Assembly (NCBI GenBank): GCA_027569505.1
Contig: JAPDFF010000016.1
Location: 399,638 to 463,637, forward strand
DNA from: Chloridium humicola
Taxonomy: Eukaryota > Ascomycota > Sordariomycetes > Chaetosphaeriales > Chaetosphaeriaceae
Direction: 5' to 3'
Length of the DNA stretch: 64,000 bases
The stretch's first letter is position 1. Each line of letters begins with the position of its first letter. The position numbers and the translations under genes are program-made. Below are positions 46,820 to 57,817 of this stretch, one piece after another. Under the pieces are notes generated by a model. It was not told the origin of the DNA. It did no database searches and saw only the letters and a list, made by a program, of their open reading frames with translations.

Positions 46820-47419
46820 GCCAAGCGCACCGCTGGCCTGTGGGCCTGCCCTTCTGGGTCTGGGTGGCCGCCACACCACGGCACCCATTCTCGCAATTCT
46901 CATTTATCATCTCTCCTCTTGTGTGCATGGGACGGCGTTTGGGTTTGGCTAGCGCGTGCATAATTTCCTATAGACTGTGTGGTATCGGCGTCTGGGGCTC
47001 CATCCCGTTGTTGTATGATTCTCTGGGCTTGGGTTGGCTGGATTTGAGTGATCTTTCCTGGGAAGCTTAAAAAGGGGTGGGGAATGGTGGGGGGCTGTCG
47101 AAGCCATGGGGATATGAGAAGGCAGGATAGAAGAAAGACCCGATGATTGGATCGTTTTTGAATGCTATCAAAAGTTCAATTCTAAACTGTTCATAATTCA
47201 TAGCTGGCTTGGAGGTAAATACGACTACACACCCCTGAATAAGAAAAAGCCTTCCTCGTACCAATCGGACACGCCTCGCTCTCCTTTTCCGAACCTTGAC
47301 CCACGACGCCGTTATCTCGCCAGTTATCCAATGCGCGCTTGCCTCGCCCAACCGGGACCCTCTTAAACAGTTTCAAAAGACTCAAGACACCACGTGCCTC
47401 TCAGGGTTAAAGCCAAGCC
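46820..47419. other. Convergent 3' intergenic region, Rcf2-like to Kelch gene
   Basis: 600 nt between two 3' ends. It is AT-richer near 47130-47240 and probably comprises the two 3' UTRs. No gene was recognised. Confidence 0.55.
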
Positions 47420-49048
47420 CTAGACCTCGATTGTGAAGTGAGTGATCTGCGAATAATAAGCATGAACCGCCAGCTCGAGCTCCCACACATCGCCAAACAC
47501 CTCACTTCCGTCAAACCCGCCGATTACCAGGAGCCTGCTGTCATGCAGGACCGTGCCATGGTAGCCCCTGCCGCTGGGCGGCAGCCCGTACACCTTCCGC
47601 TTGTCCCAGGTCATGGCGACCAGATTCAGCAGCAACACGTCGTTGGAGTACTCATTCCCGTCGTGGCCGCCTATCACAAACAGATAGGACCCAACGATAG
47701 TAGCCGTATGCGACAGCCGGCGGTAGGTGACGGGTATGCTGGCGCACTTCCAAACGTACGTCTCGACGTCGTACACCCACACATCGTTGAAGCACTCGCC
47801 GCCGTCCGACCCTCCGTAGATGATCAGCTTCCCCCCCACCATGTTCGCCGTGTGGTAACCCCTGGCCTTGGGCCTCGCGTCCTTCCCGCCACTGGCAGGC
47901 GAGCGCACATCGCCGGGCGGCGACGGCCCCGCGATCAGCTTCCACGACATCTTGGTGACGTCACTGACGTCGAGCCGCCAGATGTCGTTGAGCGCGCGCA
48001 CGCCATCGCCGCCGCCAAACACGTAGATGCCATTCTTGTACAGGCAAGCCGTGTGGGCGCGGCGCCGCGACGGAGCCTTGTCGCCCAGGATGCGCGGCTT
48101 GGACCACCGGAAGTTGACCGTGTCCAGCACGTACACGTCGTTGTAGTACGCGGGGCCGTCGCCGCCGCCAAACACCACCAGCTTCTTGCCCACCGCCGTG
48201 CACGTCATGGCGCGCAGCGGCACGGGCACCTCGCCCACCACGGGCGGCGCCGACCAGTAGAACGCGTCGGCGTCCAGCACGTACAGCTCGTTGAAGCACG
48301 CCCGCGAGTCGCACCCGCCAAACACATACACGTTGGACCCCACCAGTGTCGTCGTGTGCGCCCGCAGCGCCGTGTGTGGCGCCCCTGACACTGGGGCTCG
48401 ACTCCAGTACATCCCCGACGACGGTGCGGGGGGGACGTCAGGCGCTGTTTTGGGGTCCGCTAGTGGTGGGAAGAGCGTGTGTACTTCGGCCCCCTTCGCC
48501 GGGACGCCTCGACCGGCTCCGACGCGGGTTACGGTGCTCGGCACCGCAGCCGCCCCTGGCCGCCCCGCAATGGCCGACGTGGAGCGGAGCGCCGGTAGCC
48601 GCCGCGCGGCTTCCTTGCTGCTGCTAGCGGGCGAGTCCTTCCGCTCTCGCCCAGTGGTTCCATCTCCATTTTCAGCGATGCTTGCTTGCCGTGTTGAGCT
48701 GGGAGTTGGTGTCCTGGCGGAGAAGGAAGCGGCAGAGGCCGAGGTGGAGAGGGATGGGGTTATCCCGGACGACGAAGATGACGGGGTGATGGCTGCCGCC
48801 GACGATTGCGAGCGCTGACGTATGGCAATGTTGTCGGCGGGCCTGTTGAGGCTCTTGGACGCGAGATGGCCGGGTGTGTGTGATCGCGGTACCGAGGGGG
48901 CGCGCCCGGCGGCGTCGTAGAACTCCGAGGGCGGAGGATGCTCGTCTGCAGGCGACACCGTGGCTATCCTCTGCCCGCGTACAATTTTGATGTTTTGCGG
49001 TGACTGCGGCAGCCTTTCTCGCGCCGCTGGTCTGGCCTGGTCAGCCAT
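47420..49048 (-). CDS. Six-Kelch-repeat protein
   Basis: An intronless minus-strand gene of 542 residues. The first ~210 residues are Ser/Thr/Ala/Pro-rich and probably disordered. Six Kelch motifs then form a likely complete six-bladed propeller: VYVFGGCDSRACFNELYVLD, LVVFGGGDGPAYYNDVYVLD, IYVFGGGDGVRALNDIWRLD, LIIYGGSDGGECFNDVWVYD, LFVIGGHDGNEYSNDVLLLN and LLVIGGFDGSEVFGDVWELE. Each has the GG pair and the spaced Tyr/Trp. There is no signal peptide, BTB or coiled coil, which makes it unlike S. pombe Tea1. It is conserved-looking but of unknown role, and protein-protein binding is the only safe inference. It shares a 960-bp divergent promoter region with dus3. Confidence 0.85.
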   Translation of the reverse strand: MADQARPAARERLPQSPQNIKIVRGQRIATVSPADEHPPPSEFYDAAGRAPSVPRSHTPGHLASKSLNRPADNIAIRQRSQSSAAAITPSSSSSGITPSLSTSASAASFSARTPTPSSTRQASIAENGDGTTGRERKDSPASSSKEAARRLPALRSTSAIAGRPGAAAVPSTVTRVGAGRGVPAKGAEVHTLFPPLADPKTAPDVPPAPSSGMYWSRAPVSGAPHTALRAHTTTLVGSNVYVFGGCDSRACFNELYVLDADAFYWSAPPVVGEVPVPLRAMTCTAVGKKLVVFGGGDGPAYYNDVYVLDTVNFRWSKPRILGDKAPSRRRAHTACLYKNGIYVFGGGDGVRALNDIWRLDVSDVTKMSWKLIAGPSPPGDVRSPASGGKDARPKARGYHTANMVGGKLIIYGGSDGGECFNDVWVYDVETYVWKCASIPVTYRRLSHTATIVGSYLFVIGGHDGNEYSNDVLLLNLVAMTWDKRKVYGLPPSGRGYHGTVLHDSRLLVIGGFDGSEVFGDVWELELAVHAYYSQITHFTIEV

Positions 49049-50008
49049 TGTTGGGGATACTGATCATTGCCCAACCATCAACAGCGGGGATGGTGATTCG
49101 GCTGGCGGGTTGGGGCGACTTGGATCGTTTCGACTTTCGGGTTCGTAAGGCAAAGGGCGATTGGCAATTGCTCAAAGAGTGGACGTATCGAGGCGTATGG
49201 GAGTGAGTCGAGGCAGAACCGGGAGAAGTCGTTTGAAGCGAAAGCGTTTGTTGTCGACGTCCACGGGTGTTGGTGTCAGGTGTGACGGTTGGCTTTTGGC
49301 AAGGAGCTGAAGCTGGAGCTGAGGTGGGTTCCGGCTGGCTCGCCTGGGATGAGTGGAGCCTTCCAGGTTCCATGTTGAGGACCCCTGTCATCTCGCTCTG
49401 TCTCGTGCTTGAGCCTTGATTCCTGAAGGCAGGCACTTCATTAACACGAAACCCCCACACTGTACGCACATCCTTAAGTCGCCATCACTCATAATATTAG
49501 TTCGTTCTTCCTATTCCTACAGGTAAGTATTCCTGATGAGCTGTGGTTGAAGGTGTGCGAGACTGGCTTTCAGGTTGGGCTCCGCCGCCCAGTGGCATTT
49601 GAAGATCAAGATCACAAACAAGCCAGACCGGGATGTGGAAATCGAGCCTGGCTTCAATTGATGTTTTTAAAACCCAAATTTTGACCTGAGCAGACGGAAG
49701 GTCAGCTTCATCATATATCTTCCCCATCTCCCACAGCTGCTTCGACTCAAAAATTACCGGCTGAGGTCTGTTGGCAGGCTCAACTCGATCGCGACTACCC
49801 CACTGAATCGGATCGCTCCCATTCCTGGCCCTGGATCCTGTTCGAGACCCCACTGTGGGGCAAGGTTTCATTCATTCTCCGATAGGAAATTCAAGATCGG
49901 AAAAAGTTGTCACGGTCAACGCGGGTTGACGAGCTGGAGCCAGTGCTCAAGGAATCGAACTCAGCTTGCTCTCGTCATCGACAATTCCGAGCGATCAAAA
50001 CAACGACC
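49049..50008. promoter_or_regulatory. Divergent promoter region of Kelch gene and dus3
   Basis: 960 bp between two start codons facing away from each other. No element was recognised beyond general AT-richness near 49480-49760. Confidence 0.5.
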
Positions 50009-52278
50009 ATGGAGTCCCACGACACGGTGAAGCGGACCCAGGAAGAGGCCAATGGCGCCCCGATGGATGATCGCAACGGCGCCAATGGCGAGCCTGCCTT
50101 GAAGAGGGTGAAGGTCGACGAGCCATCCCCAGCTTCTGAGGACGGAGCTCAAAAGGCCCCGAGGCTCAAGGCCAAGGGAGTCGCCCCGATCAAAGAAGAG
50201 TAAGCCGTCGGCCTTCATATGCCGTCCATATTGTGGAGCTAACAGACTCTGCAAGGTATCTCACTCTGGCACCAGGCCAGTCAGTCAAGCCGGACGACCT
50301 TGAAGCAATTGATGACGATGCTGCTGAAGGTCAGACCGCGCCTGCGCCGCAGGAGGCTCCGCAGAACTCCGGAAAGGGCGGGAAGAAGAGGAAGGCGAAA
50401 GGTGGCCAGAATAAGGAGCGAGAGTTCGGCACCTTCTCCGACGCCCACCGCCTTTGCAACTCGGCCGCCTGGACTCCCGAGTTTTCTCCCCGGCCCTGCA
50501 AGCACGGTGACCGTTGCAACGCCCTTCACGACATCCGCAAGTACCTGGCAGAGGGCCGCCGGCCCGATCTCACCACCTTCGAGGGGAAATGCCCGGTCTG
50601 GGAGAAGTACGGCAAATGCCCATCCGGCTGGCGGTGTCTGTTTGTGAAGAGTCATATGGAAGAGGTTAAGCATGACGATGGGCGGACGGAGCTCGTTCTT
50701 GTGGGAGATACCAGCAAACAGTCGGCTGGTGACGTGGAAGAGGCAGGCGAGGTGAAGCCCGGCGTCCTCAACATGGTGCCAGCCTCAGTCAAGATGGACC
50801 TGTCGAAGAAGAGGGTTACTCTTGAGAAGTCGGAGCAGTATCTGAACTGGTTGGCGAAGGACACTGAGCGCTACCGACAGCACTTCCACAAGCTAAAAGA
50901 CGACGAGGGCGAGTCCAAGGACTACGCGGCGACGTATGTTGAGCCTCCTTTCAAGCCTTCTGAAAAGAGGAAGATTTATTTTGGCCGAGAAACCCCGGTT
51001 CTTGCGCCTTTGACGACGCAGGGCAACCTCCCCTTCCGCCGCCTCTGCGTTGAGCTTGGAGCTCAAGTCACATACTCGGAGATGGCTCTGGGCCTCCCGT
51101 TGCTCCAAGGTCAAAAGGCCGACTGGACGCTGATGAGGGCCCACGAGACCGAAGCCACCCCGCCTCGCTACAACCCCGATGGTCCGGTCGTCCAAGGCTA
51201 CGACAACTCGAAAGACCTCAAGTTCGGTGCTCAGATTTCCGCCAACGTTCCTTGGGTTGCCGTCAAGGCCACCGAGGCTCTGTCCCGTTTCTTGCCTCAC
51301 CTCCGGCTGGTCGATCTCAACTGCGGTTGCCCCGTCGACATGGTGTACAAGTCCGGAGCGGGGTCTGCCCTTTTGGATGCCCCCTCAAAATTGGAGAGGA
51401 TGGTCAGAGGCATGAACGCCGTGTCGGGAGAAGTTCCGGTGACGGCCAAGATCAGAATGGGCGTCAGAGACGACAAATTCACCGCCCAGAAGCTGGTCGA
51501 GCGCCTGGCCTTGGGAAGCGAGGAAATGCGCGGCGTGATTGGCGCCCCTGGATGCGCTGCCGTCACTCTCCACGGGCGGACCAGGCAACAGCGGTACACG
51601 CGGGCGGCCGATTGGGGCTACATTGCCGAGTGCGCTGCTCTGATCAAGCAGTTCAACGAGAAGGGCAACGACCTGGCCGACACGATCCGCGAAGCTGACG
51701 AGAGCACGCTGCCGAACGGGGGCAATATGTACTTCCTGGGCAACGGAGACTGTTATTCGCAGGTCGACTACTTCAACCACGTCGACAACGCCAAGGTCGA
51801 CAGCGTCATGATCGGGCGGGGCGCCCTCATCAAACCGTGGATCTTCGAGGAGATTGAGAAGGGCCAGTACCTGGACAAGTCAGCCTCGGAGCGCCTGGCA
51901 TACGTTGAGAAGTTTGTCCGCTACGGCATGGAAGCCTGGGGTTCCGACGAGCTCGGCCTCAACTACACCCGCCGCTTCCTCCTCGAGTTCCTCAGCTTCT
52001 TCCACCGCTATGTGCCCATCGGGCTTCTGGAGTATCTCCCGCCGAATATGAACGACAGGCCGCCTGCCTACCGTGGCCGGGACGACCTTGAGACACTGCT
52101 TGCGAGTAAGAACTACAAGGATTGGATCAAGATCAGGTAAGACTCAATGTGTGGCGAGTGGTCGCGGCTAGTGGTTAACACATACTGCAGTGATATGTTC
52201 CTTGGCCCGGCGCCGCCTGGCTTCAAGTTCCAACCGAAGCACAAGTCAAACAGCTACGAGATCGAGGCTGAAGGCTGA
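50009..52278 (+). CDS. dus3: tRNA-dihydrouridine(47) synthase, Dus3
   Basis: Three exons (50009-50199, 50256-52136, 52191-52278) encode 719 residues. Dus3 is a flavin enzyme that reduces U47 in tRNA variable loops and also modifies some mRNAs. The acidic/lysine-rich N terminus precedes two CCCH zinc fingers (about 140-195: CKHGDRCNALH, CPVWEKYGKCPSGWRCLFVKSH). The DUS TIM barrel starts near residue 305 (TPVLAPLTTQGNLPFRRLC). The catalytic-cysteine motif NCGCPVDMVYKSGAGSALL lies near 420, and the FMN/tRNA segment VTLHGRTRQQRYTRAADW near 500. The helical C-terminal domain ends in exon 3 with APPGFKFQPKHKSN. All introns are GT-AG and in frame. This length and domain order identify Dus3 against Dus1, 2 and 4. 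Confidence 0.96.
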
Positions 52279-53052
52279 GAGGTTGTTGGGAGATAAGAGA
52301 GCACCGGATGCTTATCCACAACACGCCTTGCCGACTCGACACAGAAGCGGTGTAATATGGAGGATGCATCCTTACTGCCGGTAGGCGAGCTGGAGGTCAA
52401 CTTGCGGGGGTACTACTTCCAAGAGAGTGTGCGGGTCTGCAAGACGGGCGTGGGAATCATGGGTGGAACATTCGGTGATGGTATCGGTTACAAAAGACGG
52501 ACCGAACAGGGGACGGAAACGCAAGGGAATGCCATGCAGAGAAAAGGTGCGGTCTTCTCTATTGGCTTCGGGATGTTCTATCTTGCAGATCGTGGAAGTT
52601 GATGCGTTCCACGGAAGAAGGAGGGTGTAAGATGATTGTGCATGGTTGGCCGATCGGATCTCGGCAGTGTGTTGCAACCTTCGTAGTTATGGGTGACACA
52701 ACATGATCCCTCATGTGCCACCCCGCGATAGCTACAATGCGATGAGGAATGAGCAAATATTGCATTGAAGCTGCACTACCTTAGGTACAGGTACGTTTGC
52801 GGACTTGGGAAATAATTGCATCTAACGGTGCCATGTGGCCCGAGCAGACCTCGTCAAACTGGAACTGCCTTCCAGGCTGGACATTGGGTAGGTACTATAG
52901 TGGGAAAATCCGGGGCGCCTTCTGCCCCATAAATTGATACGTTTTGATTTAAAACCACGCCCGATTTGGCAGCCAACACTATCAACCACTTGAAATTCAG
53001 CGACCAGCCCTACAAGCACCTACACTACAAAACCACCCACTTCAAGACCGCA

Positions 53053-53103
53053 GTTCAATCGCAAGGCCACGGTTCAATCGCAAAGCCACAGTTCAATCGC
53101 AAG
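53053..53103 (+). repeat. 19-bp tandem repeat, 2.7 copies
   Basis: GTTCAATCGCAAGGCCACG at 53053-53071 is repeated at 53072-53090 with two changes, then partly at 53091-53103. The region is non-coding. Confidence 0.85.
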
Positions 53104-53440
53104 CGGGTACCTCAGTTGGGCGGGCAGTTAGGTAGGCGCACCAGGCAGGTCGAAAATGACCAAGTCCAACTCGCGCGCGAGCTAGTCCCCTCGCAACTTC
53201 CTCAGATATAACCCTCGCAATCTCTTTCTATTCCCGTCATGACTGTGATTTGCTCGTGCCGTAGTTTAATTGCAAATGCCTTCGCCTTGATTCCTAATTT
53301 TCGGGTTCAAATCCCAATTATAACAAGCTCTTGAATTAACCAGGTGTTGAAGAAAAGCGACTCCGAGGGAGTTGCAACGAGTCCCGATTTTTTTTTTGGC
53401 TTTTGGTTTGCCCAGGCGTTGCCCACCAGAGTGTTGCGCG

Positions 53441-53465
53441 GGCCCTGGGGTATCATTCCAGGGCC
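53441..53465. repeat. Perfect 8-bp inverted repeat with 9-nt loop
   Basis: GGCCCTGG (53441-53448) and CCAGGGCC (53458-53465) form a strong GC hairpin in non-coding DNA. No downstream T-run adjoins it, and no function is assigned. Confidence 0.7.
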
Positions 53466-54236
53466 TTCAGCAGCCTTAGTGGGGACCTAGAAAAGTAGGG
53501 CTGTCTGTCATGCTACTGCATAGTAATGTAACTGACATAGTCATCAAAACTTTTCATGTAATGGTACCTGCCCCCCAGGGAGCCCCACTACAGTAGGACT
53601 GCAAATCATGTCTTTCGTTGGCTGACGCAATCGGGTCGTGGTGGCAACGAGACTTCTACGGCCGACTTCTACTACATGCTGACCTAACCTAAACGGACGA
53701 CCGTCCTAAGTCGTGGTTTCTTTCTCACACAACCACACAACCATTGCAGCCCTACAAGGATTTTCGAATCGAACACTGGAAGCTTCCAGGCTAAGACACA
53801 ACTCCAGGTGACACGCGCGACGCAGTGTTGCAGCATCGCAAAGGGCCTGCCTGCTGTCGAGCTACCGGTACCTAAGGTATGTACATCAGAAACCTTGCGA
53901 GCAATCAGAACCTCGTCGTGTCACAGAACCTGTCTTGAAGATGCAAGGTGCTCGCAGCGGTCCAAGGACAGACATCCCTCGATGGCATTTCCAATTCGAC
54001 ACAGCCAGTGTCGGGCATCACACAGCATGGATGAGTGGTGTTTCACCGTCCAAGACATGGCGGTTCCGGAGTGCTCATCACCATCTTAAATACCTACCTT
54101 AGCAATGACTGCCCGCCAGTTCGACTCTCCTTACCGTTTGTTCCTGACCAGGGCAATGCTGGGTCCAACATAACGCCTTCCAAATACTACTCACAACCCC
54201 CAAACTCCGACTTTGGCGGTGAACCCCTTCGGCAAC

Positions 54237-55938
54237 ATGGGCAAAGTCAAGAGGGAGACCGATATCGAGAGTTCGCCGGTCGAGTTACACCAAATCTCGG
54301 ACAAGTCATCGGACACCGCCGTTCTCAACATCGTGAATCAGGATGTTGTCCACAAAGACGACTTTGGCACTGGTGACAGCCTCTTGGCCAGGCTCCAGCG
54401 GTTCGCGGGGAGGTATGGCATGGAACAGCGTGGCATCGAATGGGTGCCTCTTGATGAGAGGGAGGACACGCCACCGTACAGAATCGGTGTTCTGGTGAGA
54501 GACCCAGGGGTGTTGGCTGGGTCATGACGGCTTCACTGATACCGAAATCGAAGTGGTTCTCTGCCAGCACCTCCGTGCCCACCTTCGCCCTCGGGGCCCT
54601 TGCCGTTCCCGGTTTCGGGCTCGGTTTCGTCGACAGTATGCTAATTATTGTTCTTATGAACGCCCTCGGCGCTGTGCCCGTCGCCATCTTTTGCTCCTGG
54701 GGCCCCAGGTTCGGTCTCCGCCAGATGATTCTCACCCGCTTCTTTTTTGGTTACTATATGGCCAAATTCCGTAGGTCATAATAACTCGTTGCGCTTATCT
54801 TATCGGAAACGAGCTGGGAAAGGACCCTTGCTGATTGAATACAGTTGCAATTCTCCAGATCATCGTCTGCCTCGGTTGGGCAGCCATCAGCTCAGTTGTT
54901 GGTGCTCAAGTCCTACACGCCGTTAACCCCAACATACCTGGCTGGGCTGGCGTCCTGATTATGGTCTTCTTGACTTTCATGGTTGGCCTCTTTGGATACA
55001 AGGTTGTGCACCTCTATGAGCAGTGGGCAGGTCTCCCCTGCCTCACCATCTTCCTCATCGTCCTGGGCGTCTTTGCTCACTCGGGGCAATTCAACAACTT
55101 GCTCCCGCTATCAACTGGAACTCGCGAGCTGTCATCTGTCTTGTCATATTCGACCGCAATCTATGGATACATGGCTGGTTGGGGTAGCTTCGCGGCCGAC
55201 TACAGCGTCTATCAACCCCCTGACCGAAAAACATCGTCGATATTTCTGTGGTCTTGGGTCGGCCTTTACATGGGCAATGCTTTCCCCGAGCTTCTTGGCC
55301 TTGCAGTTGCCACTGCAGCTGTCTACAACGAGGAGTACCTCGCGGCCTACTCCGATTCGGGTGTTGGCGGGCTTCTCTCAGCGACGCTCGTCCCTGTTCT
55401 CGGGCGATTTGGCGACTTTTGCATGGTAGTCTTGGCTCTGTCCATCATTGCGGCTACCTCTCCCGTCATCTACTCAGCATCGTTCTCACTGCAGGCCCTT
55501 GGACGAGCAACGCAGCGGATACCCAGGGTTCTATGGACGCTGGTGGGACTCTGTGTCTGCATCGCCCTCGGTATCCCTGCGTACGACCATTTTGGAACTT
55601 GGCTGTCTAACCTGGTGACTGTCACCGGATACTGGACATCGCTTTACATTGGGGTTCTGATCCCAGAGCACTTTGTTTTCCGCCGCAAGTTCAGTAAATA
55701 CCAGCTTGAGGACTTCACTAACCCCGGGGCGCTTCCTCCGGGGTTTGCTGCCGGGACGGCCTTTGCTATTGGTGTCATGGGGGCTATTCTCGGCATGTCC
55801 CAGACTTGGTTCACAGGTCCGATTAGCAAGCTGTGTGGTGACCCGGGAGGCGATATCGGATTTGAGCTGGGACTTGGCTTCACTGTGGTTGCGTACATCA
55901 CCCTGCGGTGGGTCGAAAGACGGCGCTTTGGCCGCTGA
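54237..55938 (+). CDS. Purine-cytosine permease (NCS1 family, Fcy2-like)
   Basis: Three exons (54237-54494, 54554-54770, 54845-55938) encode 522 residues, the usual NCS1/Fcy2 length. It should be a plasma-membrane proton symporter for purines and/or cytosine. A polar N terminus ends in MEQRGIEWVPLDERED, the family's pre-membrane motif. The first membrane span follows as IGVLWFSASTSVPTFALGAL, which forms only when the 59-nt intron is removed. About twelve hydrophobic segments follow, with YMAGWGSFAADYSVYQP in the substrate region, GNAFPELLGLAVATAA, and a C terminus at VERRRFGR. Upstream in-frame codons include no ATG. Substrate specificity cannot be read from sequence. Confidence 0.92.
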
Positions 55939-56451
55939 CTCGCAGTAACAAGAAGTTGAGAAAGCATAGCGATAGTTTGGAATGAAAGACAGAGCCAATT
56001 CTACATGTACACTCCTACCCCTGCCTTGGGAGACACCTGGTCTCAGGCGTCAGGGGTTGTTCAGGGGCTGGCGCGACTTCAACAACATGCGCGCGGGAAT
56101 CGGCCTGAGTTGTCAAGACTTGCTTGCGGACTAGCCGACGGCAGCTTGCACACCTTCGTCTCAAAAAATCCTTCTCTCCATGTTGCACCTATTTGGTCAT
56201 CCTCCTCTCAATCAAATCATCCATTCCAAAGCAACGAACTTTAGGCCATCGCCGGGACAACTGTCAAGCGCCGGCTGACCAACTCAAAGTGTCAGCTGGC
56301 GCCAGCTGCAGGACTTTCAGCCCAGCAACCACAACATTGGACGAGGAGCTTCCTTCTGCAGGCAATTCCACATCCAGCGACTGTTTGAGACGTGGACTTG
56401 GAACGCTCCACAGAATTCCCGACGAAGACCTTTACACACTTAGTTGCAAAC
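55939..56451. other. Intergenic region, permease to cyclophilin H
   Basis: 513 nt, holding the permease 3' UTR and the cyclophilin promoter and leader. No gene was recognised. Confidence 0.5.
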
Positions 56452-57378
56452 ATGGCACCCACAGTACTCCCCGCCTCGGGCAACCCGCTGTAAGTTCCTG
56501 CCCTGTGCTCGCTGTGTTGACATCTCAGATTCTCAAATCTCAATCTCATCTCACCCATCGTCCAAGTTTAACCCTTGTTGAATCGATCATCGGCCACACC
56601 TCACTGTCATCCCAAGGCTATCTTCTAAAGTATAATACTAATTGCGAATTTGAAACAGTGTCTTCTTCGACATCACACTTGGAGGTATGTCGCTGGATGT
56701 TTGCTTATCCCATCGGACTCATCCAGTCGAACGACGCTTGCTCACCGCGCCCATCAGGCGAACCACTCGGCCGCATCACCTTCGAGCTCTTCAAGGACGT
56801 TGTCCCCAGAACGGCTGAGAATTTCCGCCAGTTCTGCACCGGTGAGACCAAGAACAACCTTGGCCGCCCCCAGGGCTACAAGGGCTCCAAATTCCACCGC
56901 ATTGTAGGACAACATTTTCTCCCTCCTGAAACACAGCTGTCTCAAAAGATATGTAACAAGACAACTAACTTTTCTTAAGATCCCCAACTTCATGTGCCAA
57001 GGCGGCGATTTTCTCAACGGCGATGGCACCGGGTCAACCTGCATTTACGGCACCAAGTCGTTTGCTGACGAGGACTTCAGTCTGAAGCACGACCAACCGG
57101 GCTTGCTGTCTATGGCCGTAAGCCCTGTCCCATTCTACCTTTACTACTGAACACTATGCCTAACTGACAACTCGCAGAATGCTGGCCCAAATACCAACGG
57201 CTCGCAGTTCTTCATCACGACGGTGCCGACGCCCTTCCTGGACGGCAAGCACGTCGTCTTCGGTAAAGTCGTGGACGGCATGGACATTGTCAAGAAGATG
57301 GAGAACACCAAGACAGGCTACCGTGGCAAGGACATGCCCAATCTGGACGTTGTCATTGCTCAGTGTGGCGAGATGTAA
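56452..57378 (+). CDS. Peptidyl-prolyl cis-trans isomerase H (cyclophilin H)
   Basis: Five exons (56452-56489, 56659-56684, 56758-56903, 56980-57117, 57178-57378) encode 182 residues. Cyclophilin H is a spliceosomal proline isomerase of the U4/U6.U5 tri-snRNP. The cyclophilin core is complete: FFDITLGGEPLGRITFELF, FRQFCTGE, YKGSKFHRIIPNFMCQGGDF, GPNTNGSQFFITT, FLDGKHVVFGKVVDGM. The arginine of FHRI and the FMCQGGDF and SQFFITT residues form the active site. The CTGETKNNLGRPQGYKG insert distinguishes type H from cyclophilin A. Exon 2 is only 26 nt. Intron 1 is 169 nt and the others are 60-76 nt. It is an intron-dense, conserved gene. Confidence 0.95.
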
Positions 57379-57817
57379 GCAGGGCAGGGATATCGTAATG
57401 AGATGATCTATCATGGGAAGGAATGCTTTCTGTTCTTGGACGTGACACACAGCTTGCTGGATGCAACTGAATATTTAAACAAAACTCGGCCGTTTCGGTC
57501 GTCAAAAAGGCGAGCGTCAACAACACCATTTGCCTTGGTATTTTTGGGAATTGTGGGAATAGATAAATTCAAACTTAATCAGGGCAAGTAAAGAGAAACT
57601 GCTTGCTCGAAAACAATCTGTCTTGTCGAACTTTGAAGGACAAGATGAGAACTACAACGCGCAGTCAAAGACTTTGGGGATAACAAGTGAACTACAATAT
57701 CAGAATTAAAGGCTACAGCTAAATTAGAAACTTGATTGGTATTAGTACATTGTGTCTTCCCAACCACAACCCCTTTGCCCACACTCCCTACCAGGCAAAC
57801 TTCCAGTGCTGCTGCCC
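57379..57817. other. Convergent 3' region, cyclophilin H to LysM gene
   Basis: 440 nt, AT-rich, between two 3' ends. No gene was recognised. Confidence 0.5.

Larger units (their letters stand above)
52279..54236. other. Gene-poor region with short repeats, dus3 to permease
   Basis: Almost 2 kb without a supported gene and AT-richer than its surroundings. It contains a 19-bp tandem repeat (53053-53103), a tRNA-like T-arm relic (53303-53315), a T10 run near 53390 and an 8-bp perfect hairpin (53441-53465). The permease leader begins before 54237. The concentration of small repeats suggests old insertion or decay, which is an inference only. Confidence 0.55.

Noticed and set aside
53245..53330. 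tRNA gene at the GGGTTCAAATCCC sequence
   Set aside because: The T-arm has a mismatch, no 7-bp acceptor stem can be formed and the anticodon arm is absent. Kept only as a possible relic.
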